Notes: a model not told the origin generated them from the letters alone. A DNA stretch of 64,000 nt from Vitis vinifera (GCF_030704535.1 NC_081819.1:19192001-19256000); one strand, 5' to 3'. Positions 43,426-56,180 are shown, counted from the first letter of the stretch. Program-made: numbers and translations.

Positions 43426-46097
43426 TCATAATTTTGCCATAGGCATGTTATAGAAGGTGGCACGAGCAGTGTAAACCAACTGGCTGGTTTCCCTCATTTT
43501 GAACTCAACTGCAATTACTGTCACATTTCTTCCACTCCTCACTACAGATGCATCGACTGTCAATTCCGCCTATATGTGTGGAAACAAGCTCATCTCAACG
43601 ATAAATTTTGAAAAAAGCAAAAAAGAAAATTGAAGAGAGAAAAGGGGTTTTGCAAATGCAATGAACTATATATGCCAAGCATGCAGAAAAGGCCATTTGA
43701 GAAACCAGACACCAGAAACCAAAGATCTGATAAGTTATGTGGTGGTTGTGACCAGAGCTTACTGCAGCTTCTACCTATAACCTAAACATGTATGGCTGAC
43801 ATTCCAATTTTACAAAGGGCTGTGTCTTTCCTGGTTAGAATCAACTAGCAACACATGCAATGTTCCACTGTAGTACTACCATGGTTGTGGTTGAACTCTT
43901 CGTCAAACATCATTAATATTATGTTTAGTTCCTAGAAAGTACTAAGGAAAAAAAATGTTCAGGAGAATAATTTTCTTATGATTGGTTTTACAACAGAAAA
44001 TATGAAAGAAAAATCAGATATAACTAAAATTAGGTAAAATTTATGCACTTTCAAATTAAATAATCTTTGTATAAAAAATTTACGATAAGTGAAATGAGTT
44101 TAAAGTGACATAAAAATAGTTTGTTGACTTCAAATATATATATATATATATTTTTATATTTTTTCATTTTTTTCTTTCCTTCTAATTTTCTTCTCTATTT
44201 TCTCTCAATTTTTGAGAACCAAACATAGTTTAAAGCTTCACAGTACATAAGTGTGAAGCACTCTTAGTGAGCGGAACCACACGTTTACCACTTTTTCTGG
44301 AAGGAGTTTATGTATAAGGTATCAAACTGAAAATGAGGTTAGTTTACAGGTCACAAAACCAATAGCCAGATAAAATGGCAACCCTGAACTAAAATTTAAC
44401 AAACCTAGAGTTATATAGTAAGCAGAGGCAAAAAAATCAAAGGGACTGCAACCAAAGCTTATTGCAGCCTCTGTCCATAGCTGAACATATATAGTCTTGA
44501 GTTTTCAATTTCACAAAGGGCTGCCTCTTTTTGAAGGAAATAAGTGTTATTTTCCAGGGTACAATCAGCAAGCAAAGCATGCTTCTGCTATTGTACTGCT
44601 ACTATAGTGGCTGAACTCTTCATCCAACATGCTTCAAGCTTCATGGTGCATCAGTATGAATCACTCTTTGTGACTGACAATGCATTTTACCATTTTTTGT
44701 GGCAGAGGTTTTTCTACCTATAAGGCATCCAACTGAAAATGAAGCTAGGTTACCACCCACACTAAATGACAGACTTTTACTAAAATTTTTGCAGACCAAG
44801 GATTACATAGTAAACAGAGGGAAAAGATTCATCAATGCCATATTCTGAACTAGTCAGTACTGGAATTTGAGGATCCCATCCCAGACCCATTGTTTCTTTG
44901 CTTGCTTCAAATAAAAGTGAATTTAAATCTGATCAACACAAAATCCACACCCCCAATTCCATCCTTAATGCAAGATTTTCAAATTCCACATAATTGTAAA
45001 AAAACAACCAAATGCAGCCCAAGTTTTCAAACACCTCAAATGGATGCTCATCAATTCATTGAATCCCAGCATATAAACCATAATGCAGAGCAAAAGAACT
45101 AACAGGCATTATTTGGTAAGCATTTCAAAAGTCCTTCCATTGCTTTTAAGAACAGAAATTAATGCAATTTTTTGCTTTGAAAGGCAAGAAAGATGCTTCA
45201 AAATTTGGACATGAGAAACAAAACTCACATTTTTTGGTGCAGCTGAGAGATAAGACATGCCCAATTCACCTAGAAACAGTTCCTTATCCTCAGCAACTAC
45301 TGTTCTAGCACACGCAATTGATACTAACTCTGCAATGGCAGCCACAGCCCCTCCATGGAGTCCACCGAAATAATTCTACAAACCCAAAAATGCAGGAACA
45401 AAACATTAAGGTTCTTGAAGAAATTGGAAGAAAAGAAAAGAAAAATATGATTTTATGACATTTTGGCCTACAATGACTGAAAACTCAACTCAAATAGCTG
45501 AAATATGCCAGAATGGAGGTTACAGTTTTCCCAAGTCCATGAAAAATTGAAAATTTAGAACTTAAGAGTCTTAGTGGGACAACAGAATGGGAGAAAACTT
45601 TTAGCCGAATAATCTATTTTAAATTTCTACCCTTACAGATTGAGAAAAAAAAAGGAAAATAAATTTGAAAATATATTTGTTTTTAATAAATTTGGAATCG
45701 AAAATTCCTTTTTTCCGTCTCGAGATCCAAATGGAAATCGAATCGGAGTCAAAAACAAAATTGAAAATTCATCCTCTTCCCAGAGCAACAAAACGCAGTA
45801 ACACTAACATAAATTAAAGAAAAAAGGAGAAAGTTATGAGGGTTTTGTTACGATGACAGCAGGTTTGACGGAGACGAGGCAAGTGATGCGGCCACGTTCG
45901 ACACTGTCGACCTCCAGAAGGCTGAGGATGAGGCGAGAGTAGAAGTCCTTTCGGAGGCAATCGGCAGCGACGGGGGAGGCCAACGCTTGTCTTTCGAAGA
46001 AGTCGATGGTCCGTGAACGATTTGGTTCAGGAACGTCACTCCAGACTGTGGCTGCCGTCAATGGTGGCGCGTAGTCTGTTGCTGTCGGCTTCCCCAT
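43426..46097 (-). CDS. Hotdog-fold acyl-CoA thioesterase-like protein, copy C
   Basis: Three exons on the minus strand: 46097-45852, 45375-45229 and 43569-43426 (246, 147 and 144 bases), giving 178 residues, all introns phase 0. Exon 2 starts NYFGGLHGGAVAAIAELVS with the HGG and glutamate active-site pattern, and exon 3 has VVRSGRNVTVIAVEFKM. Exon 1 (MGKPTATDYAPPLTAATVWS) differs strongly from copies A and B, so this is the most diverged member. It may be the founder, being closest to the next unrelated gene, but that is only an inference. No transit peptide is obvious. The role is likely thioester hydrolysis in a compartment that cannot be read from the sequence. Confidence 0.9.
43727..44730. 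repeat. Internal duplication in intron 2 of copy C
   Basis: The stretch from about 43740 (CCAGAGCTTACTGCAGCTTC, ACAAAGGGCTGTGTCTTTCC, GGTTGAACTCTTCGTC) recurs with changes at about 44450 (CCAAAGCTTATTGCAGCCTC, ACAAAGGGCTGCCTCTTTTT, GGCTGAACTCTTCATC). Part of it also resembles 39720-39800 in the matching intron of copy B. It is non-coding. Confidence 0.65.
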
Positions 46098-47365
46098 TCT
46101 CCCACCTTAACGCGCTCCTTTTGTTTGTTCACCGTCTTTATCGCGATCTAATTACTGGCAAATTACGTGAATGCCGCTCCCCAACATCATGAGAGAAGAT
46201 GGGGTAAGTGAATATAGCAGGGGTACGATTGTCTTTTAACATTACCATCTATTACATTTGGGTTTGTAAATTTTTTTTTTTAAAAGGAAAATGAATAAAA
46301 AGATTTTTTTATAAAGATTTTGGATATTGAAAACTTAATAATATTTTTCAAATTTTAAATCATTTAAACTTTATCTAATTTATGTTGTCAAAACGAAAAA
46401 ATCGAAATTTTATTAACAAATTCTGTTTTTCAATTAAAATTCGTAATTGATAGTTCAAATATCGATTTTGAATTTTAATTCTGGAGAAAAAAAAAATCCA
46501 AAACATCCCCAATAAGAAAAATTAAGAAATTTTTATCTATTTTAATAAACCTGCAAAAAATAAATTGAAAAAGAGCTGGGCCTCTAGATCGGGCGTCCCT
46601 TCAAAATGGGCCAAATGGGCCTACTATTGCCAAAGCCCACATCTCATCACAACCTCAGGAGCTGATTTCTTTGAGAAAGGAGAAGAGAAAGTACTGAAAT
46701 TCCAGTAAGAAACTGATTATAAGAGAGGAAAAAAAAAATAAAAAATCATGGTAACAAACATTTTCAGCTCATCACAAGCCCCCAATGATTTTGTATGAAT
46801 CAATTTACATTCTGGTTCTATTCATCGCCCTTATTTTTGAGCCTTATTCTTGATGTTTCTGGGGTTGGCTGCATACCTTTTGTCCCACTTATCCACAGTA
46901 TCTTGAATCAATATCTCTTGTACAGGTTAATGAAACTGATACTTAATCTGCAAAGAGAAGAAAACAGGAAAAGATCAATAGAATGGCAATTTGAACTAGC
47001 TGAATCCCGCATTCTAAAGACAAAAACAAACCCAATATGCATACCTCCTAATATTAATACATCAGATAAACAATGAAATTGCTCAAAACCTTGGTCTCAA
47101 ACAAGGGTCTCAATCAAGCTTACAGTGGAACAAACTCTGTTTCAGTTATTACGGGTTTCTGAGAATTAAATTTCTCAAGAGTGGCTTTGGTCAGAAAAGG
47201 TTATAAATCAAAATAAAAGACAAGCAGAAATCACTCACCTAAGGTCAGAGAGTTGAAGTTTTCCTTTGGAATCATGAAGCAAGAGTTCTAGAGCAAACCT
47301 TCTAGTCAGGCTATTGAAGAACTAATTGAGTCATCCATCAGAAAATCAACCCATTGCTGAAGGCC
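46098..47365. other. Spacer and 3' flank of the MYB3R gene
   Basis: Contains the promoter side of thioesterase copy C (46098 onward), AT-rich DNA, and from about 46900 the probable 3' UTR of the MYB3R gene. No separate coding region is supported. Confidence 0.5.
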
Positions 47366-50300
47366 TTAATCCTGCTCTTTATCAAATGCATATTCCAGAC
47401 GTTTTTCTACAAGTTTCACTACAGAAGATGGGTCAAGCTTCTGGGACTTGGGGGGAGAGAGGAAAAGCTGCTTCACCTTTGGAAGAACCTTACTATCAGT
47501 CTTTTCTTCTGTACCAGTGCCATCATTGTTATTTGCATTATCAGTTTCTATGGGAGTTCGGTTTCGTTTCCTAATGATAGATGGAGTATTTTTGAAACTC
47601 CTGGCTGCACTCCTCAATATGGATTCTGGGCTGCTACAACTACCAGAAATTCCTTTCCCATTGCTAGCTGGCGTGTAAGAGGAAACTGGACTAGATGATT
47701 GCTGAATATAGCTATCTGATCTGGGAAATGTACCAGATTGCAAGAAAGTGTTCAGACCCTCCAGATTGAGTGGCTCATAGCACAAACCACCAAGATTTTT
47801 ATCCTCTAAATTTAAACATTTTTCAGTATGCTCATTTGTTCCATTAACTTCATGTGTCTGTGTGGATGGAAAAAAATTTTTAGACTGGCCTCTAGATCCT
47901 GAATCAATAGCACCTGAGCTGTCAGTGGAAAGTAATTTGCTCATCCTTTTTGGGGGTTGAAGTGATCTCTTAGCAGAGACAGGAAGATCCATCTTGTGGG
48001 GAAGAACATTAGTTTTTCCATTACAACCAATCTCATCCAATGGAGAATTTGACGAGGGTGGAATACATCCAGAATGAGGTAGTGGAGGAGAATGTTCACC
48101 AGGTTTAGCCGAATGCCAGAGAGTCAATTGATCACGTAATGAAATACTGCATGATTCATTGAGCTTGTTAGCCTTGATATGTGGGTCTCGCGAAGGCTTA
48201 TCATTAACTGCACTATCTTGGCATCGTCCACTCGCCAGATCACATTCAGGAACTTCTTTCTTATCAAATATGGTCTGAAATGGTGGCTTCATGGGACCAA
48301 TGGCTTCCCTTTTTGGAAATCTACAGTTCACTTTCTTAAACGGTGGTAGATGACTCTCTTTTCCACTAGAATATCCAACAGCCAAATCCAGATGAGTATC
48401 CACACTACTCTGTGATTCCATTTGCTTGTCAAGAGAGAATGTTGTTCCAAGACTTTGTTTCACAACCTGAGTTGCCCCATTTTCTGTTTCTCTTTCCATT
48501 TTCAAACTATCTAAATTGTTGGTGGGAAATCCAGGAAGATGAAAAGCAGATGCATTTAAGTTGAGTCTCTTCTTCAGTGAGCAGTTCCAGTGATTTTTTA
48601 TTGAGTTTTCAGTCCTGTTAATTCCCAAAAACAAAATAAACTCCTCATATCAGAAAGCAATAAATCATTCTGTCCAAAAAAACATATCTATGCTTTATAC
48701 ATTGGAACAAAACATCACATCTGATCATTTGATTTTAATGTAGAAACATTCTTCTCTGATTACCTTCCTGGTAGAATCTTTGCTATTTCAGCCCACTTAT
48801 TCCCATATTTCTGGTGTGCCTGTATAAGAACCAATTCCTCTTCTTTGGTCCATGGAGCTTTGTTAATAGCTGGGTTTAGATGGTTATGCCACCTGAATAA
48901 ATCAAGTTAGCCATTGCTTCAGTTTCTTTCTTTTTTTCTTTTGCTTATGAAAAAAGAAGCCAGTCCTTTTAGAGGAGGAAAATATGGATGAAAATGTTAT
49001 TGATAGCTAAAAAAATGCTTGTGGGTAAAAAGAAAAAAAGTAGTACCGGAAATAGAAACGTGAGAAATAGCTCTGAATGATCAAACAAACTTTGGAATTG
49101 ATTGCATAAATTGCTGTTACTACCTTTCTCGGCATTGCTTGCCTATACGGCCTGTTAGGCATTTTGCTACTTCAGCCCACTTCTTGTTACCTTGTTTCCC
49201 AACCAGCTCAATGATAAGATCATCTTCCTGGGAATGCCAATCAAAAAAAAATTCATAATCAAATATTCAAACAAAAACTATACCCTTTTCAGAAGACAAC
49301 CAATAAATTTAATTTCCACCTCCTTTGTCCAAGGCCCTTTAACAAGGTTAGGGTCAAGGACCTTCTGCCAGCGATGCAGGCACTGAACGTCTGTCGTGCC
49401 AGTGACACATTCAGCTGCACAAGATGACATGTTCATCACAAATTGACAGTTCAAAGAAACAGAAAGAGTAAAATTGGCCAGCCAAAAAAATATTGTCAAG
49501 ATCATTTTTGCAGAAAACATTAATTAACATCCCCAGCTACTCTGTATATTTTCGAATCACACAATTAATCAGATAGATTCTGCTACTGGGGAATCCTTAT
49601 GAGTGGAAAGCAAAAGGAAAGCAATAATGTTCTACGCACCAATTTTTTTCCAGTTTTTTCCCTTGAACTTATTGACGGCATAGGCTAAAACTCGATCCTG
49701 TTAATGGAGAAAAGAATGCATATGAAGTCATTCATCTAATCTTCATTTCACAGTAGTTCAAATAACAAGTAAATGCAAAGAACCATTCAGCCCAACCACT
49801 TCCCACAGTAGTTCAAATAACTAGCCCAACCCCCAAAACTACACAACATAAAGCCATAAAGCCTACAAGAACCTTTAATTTCTAACCTTTTGCTCTGTCC
49901 AGAATCCCTTAGTAGATCGCCTGGCAGGCCCAGTCACCCTCCTATATATGCAATAATACCAAACAATATCATAAAATTCACTCCATTCCAGAACCATTAA
50001 TGGAATAAACAAAGGAATTCTTACTGTATTAATAATGGTCTTCATGATCTACTCTCATGCTTTTCTAATTTTCTAATTAGAATACACCTTACCATAAATA
50101 GGTTCAGATGCAACCAGTTTCTTTAAATACATCTAATATAAAACAACAATAACAGTCTAAACCATAAAATTTGAAGTGCTAAACTATATGCTATGAAGCA
50201 ATCAAATTTGTTACTCAATATTAAACTCTGCTTGGATGGCGAGAAATTGTTGGAAAATAGAAGTAATCAAAATTTGTAAACTTCACTCAACTAAGCTTGA

Positions 50301-50644
50301 TACTCTTTGGCCTAGTTGTGCTTTTCATTTTCATTTTTTTAATCTTGGAAACACAACCAAGGACACTTCCTTCCTTTGACTCTGCTTAGTGAGCAACCAA
50401 AGAGAATAAGATCATAAAACATGAAATTCTAAATTTATTCACTTTTATTTTCCTACTTTTCCAGCATCCAAACAGAGAGTGAAGCAAAAGAAAAAAAAAA
50501 CCCTAGAACAGAGACTAACTTGGGATCAGCAGAACTGCGATCACTATCAGAGACGGTAGTGCTTGAAAAACCTAAAGCCTGCTTCTCATCCGCCTTCTCA
50601 TCGGCGTTACACTCGTCTGCCTCTACCATAATTTCTCCCTCCAA
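47366..50644 (-). CDS. MYB3R: R1R2R3-MYB transcription factor (MYB3R-3/5 type)
   Basis: Seven exons on the minus strand: 50644-50520, 49941-49887, 49697-49640, 49414-49320, 49227-49124, 48892-48764 and 48614-47366. They sum to 1815 bases and 604 residues with canonical splice sites. Three MYB repeats are present, each with three spaced tryptophans: R1 (about residues 52-98, KGFWTEQKDRVLAYAV), R2 (about 104-150, KGPWTKEEDDLIIELVGKQG) and R3 (about 156-201, NKAPWTKEEELVLIQAHQKY). The linker RERWHNHLNPAINKAPWTKE is characteristic of the plant c-MYB-like class. MYB3R proteins bind MSA elements of G2/M genes; the MYB3R3/5 group is mainly repressive and works with E2F and RBR proteins in DREAM-type complexes. 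The long C-terminal exon is low in recognisable domains. The start chosen is the first ATG; a second methionine follows five codons later. Confidence 0.95.
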
Positions 50645-50686
50645 TCAGCAGATTAAAAAAAAAAAAAATCCAAAAACAACAACTAA

Positions 50687-50691
50687 AACGG
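50687..50691 (+). promoter_or_regulatory. AACGG (MSA-core) motif
   Basis: AACGG within TAAAACGGCCC, about 45 bases upstream of the MYB3R start codon. It is the core of the mitosis-specific activator element but lacks the full consensus. Confidence 0.3.
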
Positions 50692-50807
50692 CCCTTTTCA
50701 ATCTTCAAGCTAACGTTAAACAGCCCTCGAAACCAAAAAAAAAAAACCCTAAATCCTAATCTTCATACAAACCCCAATCCAGAAATTCAAACTCTAGGAG
50801 ATTGAAC

Positions 50808-50818
50808 TTCAACGGTCA
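50808..50818 (+). promoter_or_regulatory. MSA-like element upstream of MYB3R
   Basis: TTCAACGGTCA matches the MSA consensus YCYAACGGYYA at 10 of 11 positions, about 165 bases upstream of the start codon. MSA elements act in either orientation. Confidence 0.45.
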
Positions 50819-50917
50819 AAAACACAAAACAACCATAAACAAAACAACCAAACGAAAATCAAGCCTAAACGCAATTGATGGAGTTTCGAAGATCGCTTTC
50901 ACTGCATTTACAAAAAT

Positions 50918-50928
50918 CTGTAACGGCC
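50918..50928 (+). promoter_or_regulatory. Second MSA-like element upstream of MYB3R
   Basis: TGTAACGGCCA matches YCYAACGGYYA at 10 of 11 positions, about 275 bases upstream of the start codon. Confidence 0.45.
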
Positions 50929-51120
50929 AAAAGAAAAAGCTGAGAAAGGAAACAAAAGAAAAGGAAAGAAGAAAGTCGGATATCGAAGGATCTAGTTTTC
51001 AAAGAGGAGACAAAAAGGAGAGTCTTGAGAGCAAGATTTGAAGCATCCATGGATATGCAGATTAGGTTTTGCAATGAGGGAGATCCTCTAGAGAGATATA
51101 AAGATTCTAGAGAGAGTGTG

Positions 51121-51131
51121 TTCGCGGGAAA
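51121..51131 (-). promoter_or_regulatory. E2F-type site upstream of MYB3R
   Basis: The minus strand reads TTTCCCGCGAA, which contains TTTCCCGC, an exact match to the E2F consensus TTTSSCGC. It lies about 480 bases ahead of the start codon. A further AACGG follows at 51164-51168. Confidence 0.6.
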
Positions 51132-51199
51132 GAGAGAAGAGAGCAATAGAAAGTGAGAGTCTAAACGGCAACATATTTGGTGTTTCAAACTTTCGTTTC

Positions 51200-53871
51200 C
51201 TTATAAACTTCCTTCCCACACCCTTCGCTATAAGGAAAACACCGACTTTTAGCGGTATCCGGGCGAGTTTTACCCGTTACACGTGTAAATTGCCTATTCG
51301 AGAAATACCGTTATTTATTTTTATTTTTCTTTATAAAATCAAACGAAAATACCAATCATATGATTCTCTTGGATTTTCTAAAATTATTCTTGAAGTGAAA
51401 AATCTTGTTAGATAAGTACTCAAAATAATTTCAAAATTTAAGATGAGTTTAGATAGAATATCGCCCACAAATTGTAAGTTGTAATAAAAAAAATAAAAAA
51501 TAGAATAAAAGAGAAATGAATAAGAAATTTTTATCAAAATAAAAATTTCAAACTATGTGATATTTGCATCTACTTAATCATTATATAGACTTTAAAACAT
51601 TAATTTTATTAATATATTTATTTAAAAATTTTCGAGTATAATACCCTCATTATTCTCTTTTATATCTATCCTTTTCTTTCAATTCTTTTTTCATTCTCGA
51701 CAATAAACCTTAAAATTAAATCCTTTCTTCCAAACTTATTTAAGAAAGAAAAGAAGTATTTAAGATAGATTTAAAACTAATTCCAATAATTTTTTTTAAT
51801 TGGAATACTAATATTATTTTTGTACTAGATGAATATATTTTAAGGCATATGATTTATATTAATTATGATAAAAAAATTGTTATAAAGATAGTTAAAAAAT
51901 AATTTGGAAGTGTTTTAGAAATGAGAAATTTAAAAAGGTAGAGATATTTGATGGGTACAAATATAAAGCGGGAAAAGTTTGAAAAAAAAAAAAAAAGATG
52001 ATAAAAAAAAAGAAAAAGGAAAAATTATAAAAGTTTTATTTTGTTTGAAGGAAAGAAAATTAAATTGTTGAAAAGATGTCTTAACATTTTTCCCCTTTAT
52101 CTCTAACCATTTTTCTTTTTAACATTTTTCCAAATTTTCATAGGATTTTTCTTACCTTTTTTTTCTATAGTATTTAGATATAAGATGATGATTTTACTTA
52201 ACAAAAAAAATTTTAGACACTTTTTTACAAACTTCGAGGTTATTTTTCACAATATGCAATTGTTTTATTTATTTATAGTTAAAATAACCCTTATTTTTAT
52301 CATGAAATTCGTATGAATCTATAATATTGAAAAAAAAATAAAAAAATGAGAACCTTCACATACTTTTTTTTAGAAGTTACTTGGATTTATGTTGTAAATA
52401 AAAAAATTAAACATAGTCGAAGAATTTTGTTTGTGGGATTAGCAGGTTTGCTTTTGTCTTCCACATATTTAAATATTTTTGAAATTAAATATATGCTAGT
52501 TATGAATTTGATTAGAGAAATCAACATCTAATTTTATTTGATTAGAACTCTCATCTATTGTCATGGTGGTATTCATATCATCCAAAGTTGAAACTAAGAC
52601 GATCTATTTATAGTGTGTTTGATAGTGTTTCTACTCAAAGTGTCTTTAGTAAAAATTGTTGGAATTGTGCCAATTGGATGTAGGCCCATCTAGCTTCATT
52701 AGAGTTAGATGGATTGTTTCCCTACACAAAAGGATGTCCGAATAAGTGGTTCGGGCATGCCCTTTCGAAACTTAAGTTAGAATCTAGCGAGAGTAAATCC
52801 AACTTTTTGAATGATTATCTGCGCATACATTTTTCATGCTTTTGGAGGGATTTTTATAGAATGTATGGCACCATCGTCACAACGTTAATTGTGCATTCAT
52901 GTCTTTCCTACGCTGATCAATGCCGTCATGGCGGATACTATGCCTTAATAAGATAATCAACACAATTTTCTCAACGCGGATTGGACAATCATACCAAATA
53001 AGAGTTGTTGATTGGTGTCATTTGTTGTCTGTCGTGCAAGAATCTCAGACCATATTGTTGACTGTGCATGTATATTTGTCAATGTCATTGATCGTGCGTA
53101 ACGATTGAGGGACATTGATTTTTAGGTGTAAATGTTGTTTTGATTGTCGCTTAAGCATGGGTGGTGGTTAATCATCCGCTCAATACCTAGAATTTTCGGT
53201 TGACTTGGTTTGTCCATCTGGAAGTCCCCAGTTGGCTTGGTCTGTCTATTTCGTTTGACATTGGGGAAAAAGGAAATCTGTTTTTCCTCTTACGCTAGAC
53301 GAAACTTGTCTTAGCCCAGACAGATCATTCGTTTTAATTTGGACGATCAAAGGGCCTTGAGCTTATGAAGGACACGTGGAGGGAAGCTTCCCACAAAAAT
53401 GTTTTCTCTAGAGGTATTTTTAGGAGAATCACTTATCAAGTGTTCCTCCAAAAAACACTATAATAGATTTTCCAACATAACAACTTATTTTTCAAAATTT
53501 TAAAAGTTTATTTTATTTTATTTTAAATTTTATCAAATACTTGGTTTTTTTTAAACACACTTTTTAGACTAAAATGCTTTCTAAAATTACCATACAAACT
53601 CTTAGTTAAAATATTAAATATTTATTTGTTATATTATTAGCTTAACGTATATTTTTCACATTATTAGACACTGTAGCTTTTTTCTAAGATTGAGATACCA
53701 GTATAGTTGACATGAGCTATGATGATAGTTACTTTATAGATGGACTTCTTAAATTAATGTTGAAGTTGATATCTTTGAGAATAGGTTTGTTAGATTATTA
53801 CTACTTCTTTATCACTTGACTTTATACTGGTCAATCTCACTGCTCTTAAGAGGCTAGTGTGTCTGATGTCA
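51200..53871. other. AT-rich spacer
   Basis: About 2.7 kb without a supported gene. From 51400 to 52350 it is almost pure A/T runs. At 52550-53400 the composition is more even, and a small frame at 52714-52956 has no recognisable domain. Similar phrases (CTTGGTTTGTCCATCTGG, CTTGGTCTGTCTATTTCG) occur twice near 53200-53250. Confidence 0.5.
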
Positions 53872-53886
53872 CACTACAAAAAATGG
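53872..53886 (+). mobile_element. CACTA-like terminal sequence
   Basis: CACTACAAAAAATGG is the standard outer end of plant CACTA (En/Spm) elements. Downstream, at about 54980-55170, the DNA is rich in GTGGCAAAA/TTTTGCCAC-type words such as TTTTTGCCACAAAAAT, typical of CACTA subterminal repeats. The opposite end was not found and no transposase is recognised, so the extent is unknown. Confidence 0.4.
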
Positions 53887-54592
53887 AAGGATTCATGATT
53901 CCATATTGGAGCTTGTGAACAATAAAACAATCCATATTTAGACTATAAGATGACCCTTTTATATATATATATATGACCCTTTAATTTTTTATGTAGACAA
54001 TGTTGCTTTAAATTAGAAGCGACATCTTCTCATTGCTATAGAAAATCTCTCATTCTCATGCATGAAGACTTCACGCAAAGGCAACTAGCTAGGTTTTCTC
54101 TTCATTGAGCCTCACCATCTTCCACGCTCTATAGCCTTTCATATTTCTATTAGTGGAGGTCAAGTTCAGACCCAAGAAAGGATACTTACTACGTTGTAAA
54201 ATTATCCAATGTTCAATTATCATGATATAATTGTATGATTTTCATATAAGGATGTATTCTTTACTTTGCTTAGCAACATTCATGCATAAGTTTGTCTCTA
54301 TCTTTTACTGGTGTGCATTCATATAATCAGGTCTTGGATTTGGTGATGATGCAAAATCCCTGTTAATTTAATAAATGAGACTAGAGAAAATGTTTGATTA
54401 ATCTGCTATGTTTGTTTTCATAGTCATTTTTCTCTTGAAGCCTTCCTGAAATAAGCCATATACTCATGCTATTAGTTGTGGATATGAGGACCAAACAATC
54501 TGGTGATATGGACTTTGTAGTTAAAACCTTGTCTGCAGCAGCTTTGCCTCTGCAACTTTTGTCTGCAGCATACAATGGAGAGCAATGTCCTC

Positions 54593-54924
54593 AGGAGAAA
54601 GAAAAGTCGATCTTAATGAAATATGGGCGAATGATTTTCCTCTAACATGAATGAAATAATGGAGACTCATCATATCACAGTGAGCCCACATAAAATGTTG
54701 TGGATAATGAGATATTATGTAGGTGATCGATACAGCAGAGTAGATGAACAAGCAGCCATAGAATTATACTTGGAGCTCATGGCTGGACCACAAGCCAAAT
54801 AATAATGAGTACTTAGGATTCAACTCATCTTCAAAACCCCCACATTCAGAGAAATACTAGATACTTGGGAGGTGCATGGGACTCAGCTCATCTTCAAAAA
54901 TCCTAGATAAATGGAGAGAAAGAG

Positions 54925-54930
<6 letters not shown>
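54593..54930 (+). repeat. Diverged repeat, first copy
   Basis: From CAGGAGAAAGAAAAGTCGATC through ACAAGCCAAATAATAATGAG and ATTCAACTCATCTTCAAAA this segment resembles 56360-56660. No protein is encoded. Confidence 0.5.

Positions 54931-54961
<31 letters not shown>
54911..54961. repeat. (GATA)n/(GA)n microsatellite
   Basis: A run of GATA units followed by about ten GA units. Confidence 0.9.
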
Positions 54962-55962
54962 TGACTCAACTCTTACACCACAAAACTTATTTCATGATAG
55001 AAAGGTACCTCTTACACCAAATATTTTCCTTTTGTGACAAAGTATTTTATATGTGGCTAAAATAAATAAATTAAAGACTTGTTACCATTATTGTGCCACA
55101 ATTTTTTCATGGCAAAATGGTTTTTGCCATTTAAAAGCCATGTTTTTGCCACAAAAATAATTTTGGAAAAAGTCTTAAAAAAGAAGTCATAACATTCAAA
55201 GACAACAATGATGAACCCATTCTCCTTCTACTATTTTATCATATGACCCACAACAAAAATACTAGGAAGCATATATTCATAAGCATTAGAGTCTAACATT
55301 AGACAAGAAACTCAAATGACACAAAAAAACATGTACAAAATATCCATTTAAATTTACCTAGTGGGCTTAAAATTAAAGACAAACTTGGAAAAAGTGATTT
55401 TTCCTTTTCCTAGACATTGAATCAAGGTGTCTAGAATAGTAGATTTTTGGCTGGGTTAAGCTAAACCAAACCCTACGTATGGATCTTCTTAGATGACAAA
55501 GAGAAATGGCATTTCAAAATTTAAAAATAAACTAATATAAAAATGAAACTAGAAATATATTTTTGAGAAATTATTTTCAACATAATTCTTGAAAATGGAT
55601 TATATTTGGAAATGTTGGATTTTTTTTTTCATATGTTATATAAATATATAACTTTTGTATTATTTTTATCTTTATTAAGAAATATGCACAAAATTTCTAA
55701 ATACTTGGAATATTCTATAAAATTAAGAGCACGTAAATGAGATCTTATTGGAAAAGTAGTTTGACAAATATAATCGAAACAAACATGTATCCATTGGTGT
55801 TACCACAATGGTAATTTTAGAATCTATTACAGTTCTAACAAATGTTGCTATCAAAACAGTGGTAAAGTCTACCCATTATTTCTATAATTAAGAGTTTTCA
55901 TTTGTGAGTAAAGAAGATTTATGCAAAGTCAATTACTATAAAACCTTTTATAGAAGAGAATT

Positions 55963-56180
55963 GAAACACAATTATTGAAACAAACATAGATTACAAAACA
56001 AAATGTCTAACATGATAAAGCAACAAAATGTCTAAAACACCATTGTTAGAATAAATCAAAGTCACCCAATAAAACTTAGTATACTGAGGAAATGAAACAA
56101 GATTGTCAAAACACATAGAATATAAAACAAAATGTTTGACATGATAAATTAGCAAAATGTCTAAACCACAATTGCTAAAA
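55963..56180. repeat. Two-copy direct repeat, period about 130
   Basis: The phrase AAAACAAAATGTxTxACATGATAAA followed by CAAAATGTCTAAA occurs at about 55996 and 56127, with CACCATTGTTAG or CACAATTGCTAA after each. It lies between the two diverged repeats at 54593 and 56360. Confidence 0.7.

Noticed and set aside
47326-47698. Plus-strand frames over the last MYB3R exon
   Set aside because: Antisense to a 417-codon coding exon with no competing domain.
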